From Nitrospinaceae bacterium (GTDB taxonomy: Bacteria > Nitrospinota > Nitrospinia > Nitrospinales > Nitrospinaceae), in contig JANQEK010000029.1 of assembly GCA_028278405.1 (NCBI GenBank), forward strand, positions 1 to 64,000: 64,000 nucleotides of DNA, given 5' to 3'. Position numbers and translations under genes: made by a program. The first letter of the stretch is position 1. Each line of letters starts with the position of its first letter. The notes beneath the pieces were generated by a model, which saw only the letters and a list, made by a program, of their open reading frames with translations, made no database searches and was not told the DNA's origin. This document shows positions 62,138-64,000 of the stretch, piece by piece.

Positions 62138-62713
62138 ATGGCGAGTTTAAAAGGCATTTTGTTTAATCAATACGCGGGCGAGGGCTTGAGTCAATTGATC
62201 GAAGAGTTGCAAAGCAAATACAAGCCTAAAAAAGGTCGGCGGTTCAACCAGAATGACATCACTTACGAAATCAGTCGGCCCGTGTTGCATGACAACAGCC
62301 TGGAATTTGAAATCAGTTCCAAAATTCCTCAAGACGAGCTTTCCACCGAAAAGGAAATGCAGAACTATTTCCAAGCCATTAAGAAAATCATCAACGCTGA
62401 GAAGAAAAAGCCGATTTCGATCGAAAGGGAAAATATCGTCTGGGATTCCAAAAAGGAGACGGAGAAGGAAAGAGAATACGTCAAACTCCACTACAGTTAT
62501 GCACTGGAAGACCTTTATGACGACCAGGAGATATTAAACCGCTGCAAGGAATTGGAAGGAAGTTCGGCCAAGGACGCGCTTCCCGACATCCCGGGCGGAT
62601 TCACCACACCCGGTAAAATTGCCTTGCTGATGGTCAAAGAGAAGATTCAGGAATTCTGCAGAAATCATGTTACCGTGCTGATCGAAGCCAACAAGAAGGT
62701 CCGGGGCAAATAA
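62138..62713 (+). CDS. Hypothetical protein
   Basis: 191 residues from ATG 62138 (CAGGAG upstream; the frame from 62060 is not supported). Acidic-basic, helical protein without signal (MASLKGILFNQYAGEG), with PDIPGGFTTPGKIALLMVKEKIQEF near the C-terminus. No family recognised. It precedes a tiny membrane protein and DUF420, with similar base composition, so they may be co-transcribed. Confidence 0.6.
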   Translation: MASLKGILFNQYAGEGLSQLIEELQSKYKPKKGRRFNQNDITYEISRPVLHDNSLEFEISSKIPQDELSTEKEMQNYFQAIKKIINAEKKKPISIERENIVWDSKKETEKEREYVKLHYSYALEDLYDDQEILNRCKELEGSSAKDALPDIPGGFTTPGKIALLMVKEKIQEFCRNHVTVLIEANKKVRGK

Positions 62714-62730
62714 AAGCCACTGGGTAAACC

Positions 62731-62910
62731 ATGAATCCATTCAGATATTTTTTGGGAAGAGCCATGCAAATCGTAGGATTGGGAGCGTTGACCTACGTCG
62801 TGCTGATGTTTTTCACCCAAATGGGAATGGAGCCTCTGCTATGGGGCAGTGTAGCCGGCGCTACCTTCTTTTACGGGGGAACGATGATCTTGGGAAAAAG
62901 CGAGAGCTGA
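62731..62910 (+). CDS. Small membrane protein (59 residues)
   Basis: Below usual gene-calling size. Starts ATGAATCCATT at 62731 and stops at 62910. The N-terminus is basic (PFRYFLGRAMQ), followed by a membrane helix (IVGLGALTYVVLMFFTQMG) and a second hydrophobic stretch (LLWGSVAGATFFYGGTMIL). It starts 18 nt after the upstream stop. Possibly a subunit or assembly factor for the respiratory genes to the right. Confidence 0.6.
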   Translation: MNPFRYFLGRAMQIVGLGALTYVVLMFFTQMGMEPLLWGSVAGATFFYGGTMILGKSES

Positions 62911-62945
62911 CCTCCCTCCTCCCCTTCCAACCGGATTGACTCCTG

Positions 62946-63665
62946 ATGCAGGAATTTTTAAAAAAGCCGGGATTTATGGTTCAATCGGGAACCATGGGAG
63001 CGGACCTGAGTTATCTCCTCGCCGTGGTCTTCACGGTCCTCTTCCTGGTCGCTTGGTGGATGGCCAAAAAGGGACAGGGAACCCGACACCACAAGCTCAT
63101 CTTTGTTTCCATGGTCTCCATGGTGGTGTATTTCGTGGCCTACTACTACGCCCGGTCCCTGGGGGTCCTTTCTCTCGAAGGCAAAGAGGGTTTCGGCGGT
63201 CCCCCGGAAGTTTACGATTCGATTTTCCTCCCGATTCTTACCACCCATCTCGTCCTGGTCACATTGGGACTGATTCTGACGCCCTACATGATTGTTGAGG
63301 GATTCCGCGCCTGCAACAAAGTTAACAACGACTATGTGCTCCGGTCCGGGGAATTGAAAGCCGACCCGAAAAAATTTATCCGGATCTGGCTGTGGATATT
63401 GGGATTGTGGCTGTTGATGGAGGTCTACTGCCTGGCCATGGGCAAATCGGGTGCTGCACAACTGGCTTATTTTCTTATATTTACGACCATTGCATTGGTT
63501 GTCGGGCTGGAAAAACTGATCGAGAGATGGCTTCCGGACGGTGCCCGGCGACACCGGATTTTAGGACGAGGAACCATGGTCCTATTCGCACTGATCCTGG
63601 TTACCAGTACCGCGACCTATCTCATGCTGTATGTGATTTACCCGCTGAAGTCCGCGGCGGGCTGA
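62946..63665 (+). CDS. DUF420 (CtaM-like) membrane protein
   Basis: 239 residues with about six membrane helices. It has DUF420 landmarks: HHKLIFVSMVSMVVYFVAYYYA, IFLPILTTHLVLVTLGLILTPYM and a C-terminal LMLYVIYP. In Firmicutes a DUF420 protein (CtaM) is needed for functional haem-copper oxidase; this suggests involvement in cytochrome c oxidase assembly. Alternative starts at 62976 or 62994 would shorten the N-terminus. It is followed by small membrane genes and the start of another ORF at the window edge. Confidence 0.8.
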   Translation: MQEFLKKPGFMVQSGTMGADLSYLLAVVFTVLFLVAWWMAKKGQGTRHHKLIFVSMVSMVVYFVAYYYARSLGVLSLEGKEGFGGPPEVYDSIFLPILTTHLVLVTLGLILTPYMIVEGFRACNKVNNDYVLRSGELKADPKKFIRIWLWILGLWLLMEVYCLAMGKSGAAQLAYFLIFTTIALVVGLEKLIERWLPDGARRHRILGRGTMVLFALILVTSTATYLMLYVIYPLKSAAG

Positions 63666-63776
63666 TCGGGGGATCCTGGAAAGGCTTATAACTTAGGGAG
63701 TTTCAGGGATTTTTCGGGCAAAAGAAGGATTTTTTTACCCTTGACTTAAATAAACAATGTGGTAGATTGTGCCCGT

Positions 63777-63884
63777 TTAAATGACTTCAAAGTACATCAG
63801 CAACAGGTAGGCGGCGGTCAACACGTTGACCCCCAAACCGATCAGAACAATCGTATCGAAAATTTTACCGTCTTTACTGGCCAT
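63777..63884 (-). CDS. 35-residue single-helix membrane peptide
   Basis: ATG at 63884 follows GAGGACC; the product starts MASKDGKIFDTIVLIGLGVN, then VLTAAYLLLMYF and ends at 63777. One membrane helix. Such mini-proteins are common beside cytochrome oxidase and bc1 genes (CcoQ/CcoS, CtaG-type helpers). It is on the minus strand, antisense to the leader of the gene entering at the right edge. Confidence 0.55.
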   Translation of the reverse strand: MASKDGKIFDTIVLIGLGVNVLTAAYLLLMYFEVI

Positions 63885-63917
63885 GAGGTCCTCGATAAAT
63901 TAACAAACGGGAAAGTT

Positions 63918-63947
63918 AAGTTAGCATTCCGTCTTTTATACTGTCAA
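63918..63947 (-). promoter_or_regulatory. Promoter of the 35-residue membrane peptide
   Basis: Minus strand TTGACA (63947-63942), 18-nt spacer, TAACTT (63923-63918), the latter preceded by TGC (extended -10). It lies about 35 nt upstream of the ATG. Confidence 0.5.
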
Positions 63948-63994
63948 GGGTAAAACAGTTTACTCACTTAAACAATTAGAAAAGGAAAACCCGA

Positions 63995-64000
63995 ATGGAT
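63995..64000 (+). CDS. Start of a further gene (only two codons in window)
   Basis: ATGGAT at the very end of the window is preceded by AAAGGAAAA at suitable spacing, so a rightward gene probably begins here. Nothing can be said about its product. Confidence 0.4.

Overview
The window reads as a chromosomal segment of a free-living, Gram-negative, mostly respiratory bacterium. Supporting features are Sec and Dsb export genes, lipoproteins, multiheme cytochrome motifs, an isolated flagellar anti-sigma gene, a membrane Fe-S oxidoreductase and a cytochrome-oxidase accessory protein (DUF420). Gene content and fusions (DHH-CBS-tRNA nucleotidyltransferase, HmuY-like protein, TMTC-like TPR proteins, EMO-type Fe-S protein) would fit a Nitrospinota or deltaproteobacterium-like marine lineage. 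That placement is an inference from memory of gene content, not a computed result. Most of the window is moderately GC-rich. Two stretches are visibly AT-rich and look acquired: about 8.56-10.18 kb and 46.18-51.20 kb.

Layout. 1-2.8 kb: secF (cut by the window edge), secD and yajC. 3.2-10.2 kb: nitrosative-stress repair protein Ric, small envelope or hypothetical genes, a soluble fumarate reductase/succinate dehydrogenase-like pair, and an AT-rich two-gene insert (unknown protein plus DUF2971). 10.4-14.4 kb: yebC-ruvC-ruvA-ruvB and a PHP phosphoesterase. 14.6-28 kb: envelope and periplasm genes (metallophosphatase fused to a tetraheme tail, DsbA-like proteins, CtpA, leucine-rich-repeat pair, DsbD-N-like, trypsin-TPR fusion), plus a DHH-CBS-CCA enzyme and Mrp. 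28-31 kb: glutaminyl-cyclase-like M28 enzyme, Nudix, then an RNA-rich gap holding an aberrant tRNA-Cys-like element, a structured RNA with a 36-codon ORF, a winged-helix gene, a cluster of DnaA boxes and a sigma-28 promoter driving flgM. 31.5-44.3 kb: rpmB, rel/spoT, recG, an M1-like peptidase, a radical SAM protein, a NarL-type two-component pair and secreted proteins. 44.7-53 kb: gltX and glnS, convergent, with an island between their 3' ends. 53-64 kb: two paralogous TMTC-like membrane TPR proteins flanking kamA, the EMO-type oxidoreductase, a secreted or anchored protein cluster, DUF420 and two mini-membrane proteins.

The strongest candidate for an undescribed system is the 46.2-51.2 kb island. 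It encodes a DNA cytosine-5 methyltransferase, a protein with two GHKL ATPase modules (MORC/Hsp90-type N-terminus and histidine-kinase-type C-terminus) and a receiver-domain protein ending in a HEPN-type R-x4-H motif. These three are translationally coupled through ATGA overlaps and face a vsr endonuclease gene. It looks like a restriction-modification-derived defence locus rewired as a two-component relay with a predicted RNase output. No conventional restriction endonuclease is present. A second candidate is the 29.5-29.9 kb RNA locus: a tRNA-Cys-like RNA that has lost the G18-U55 elbow pair and has a 12-bp closing stem, followed on the same strand by a 14-bp-closed structured RNA carrying a Pro/Lys/Arg-rich 36-residue peptide that ends in Cys.
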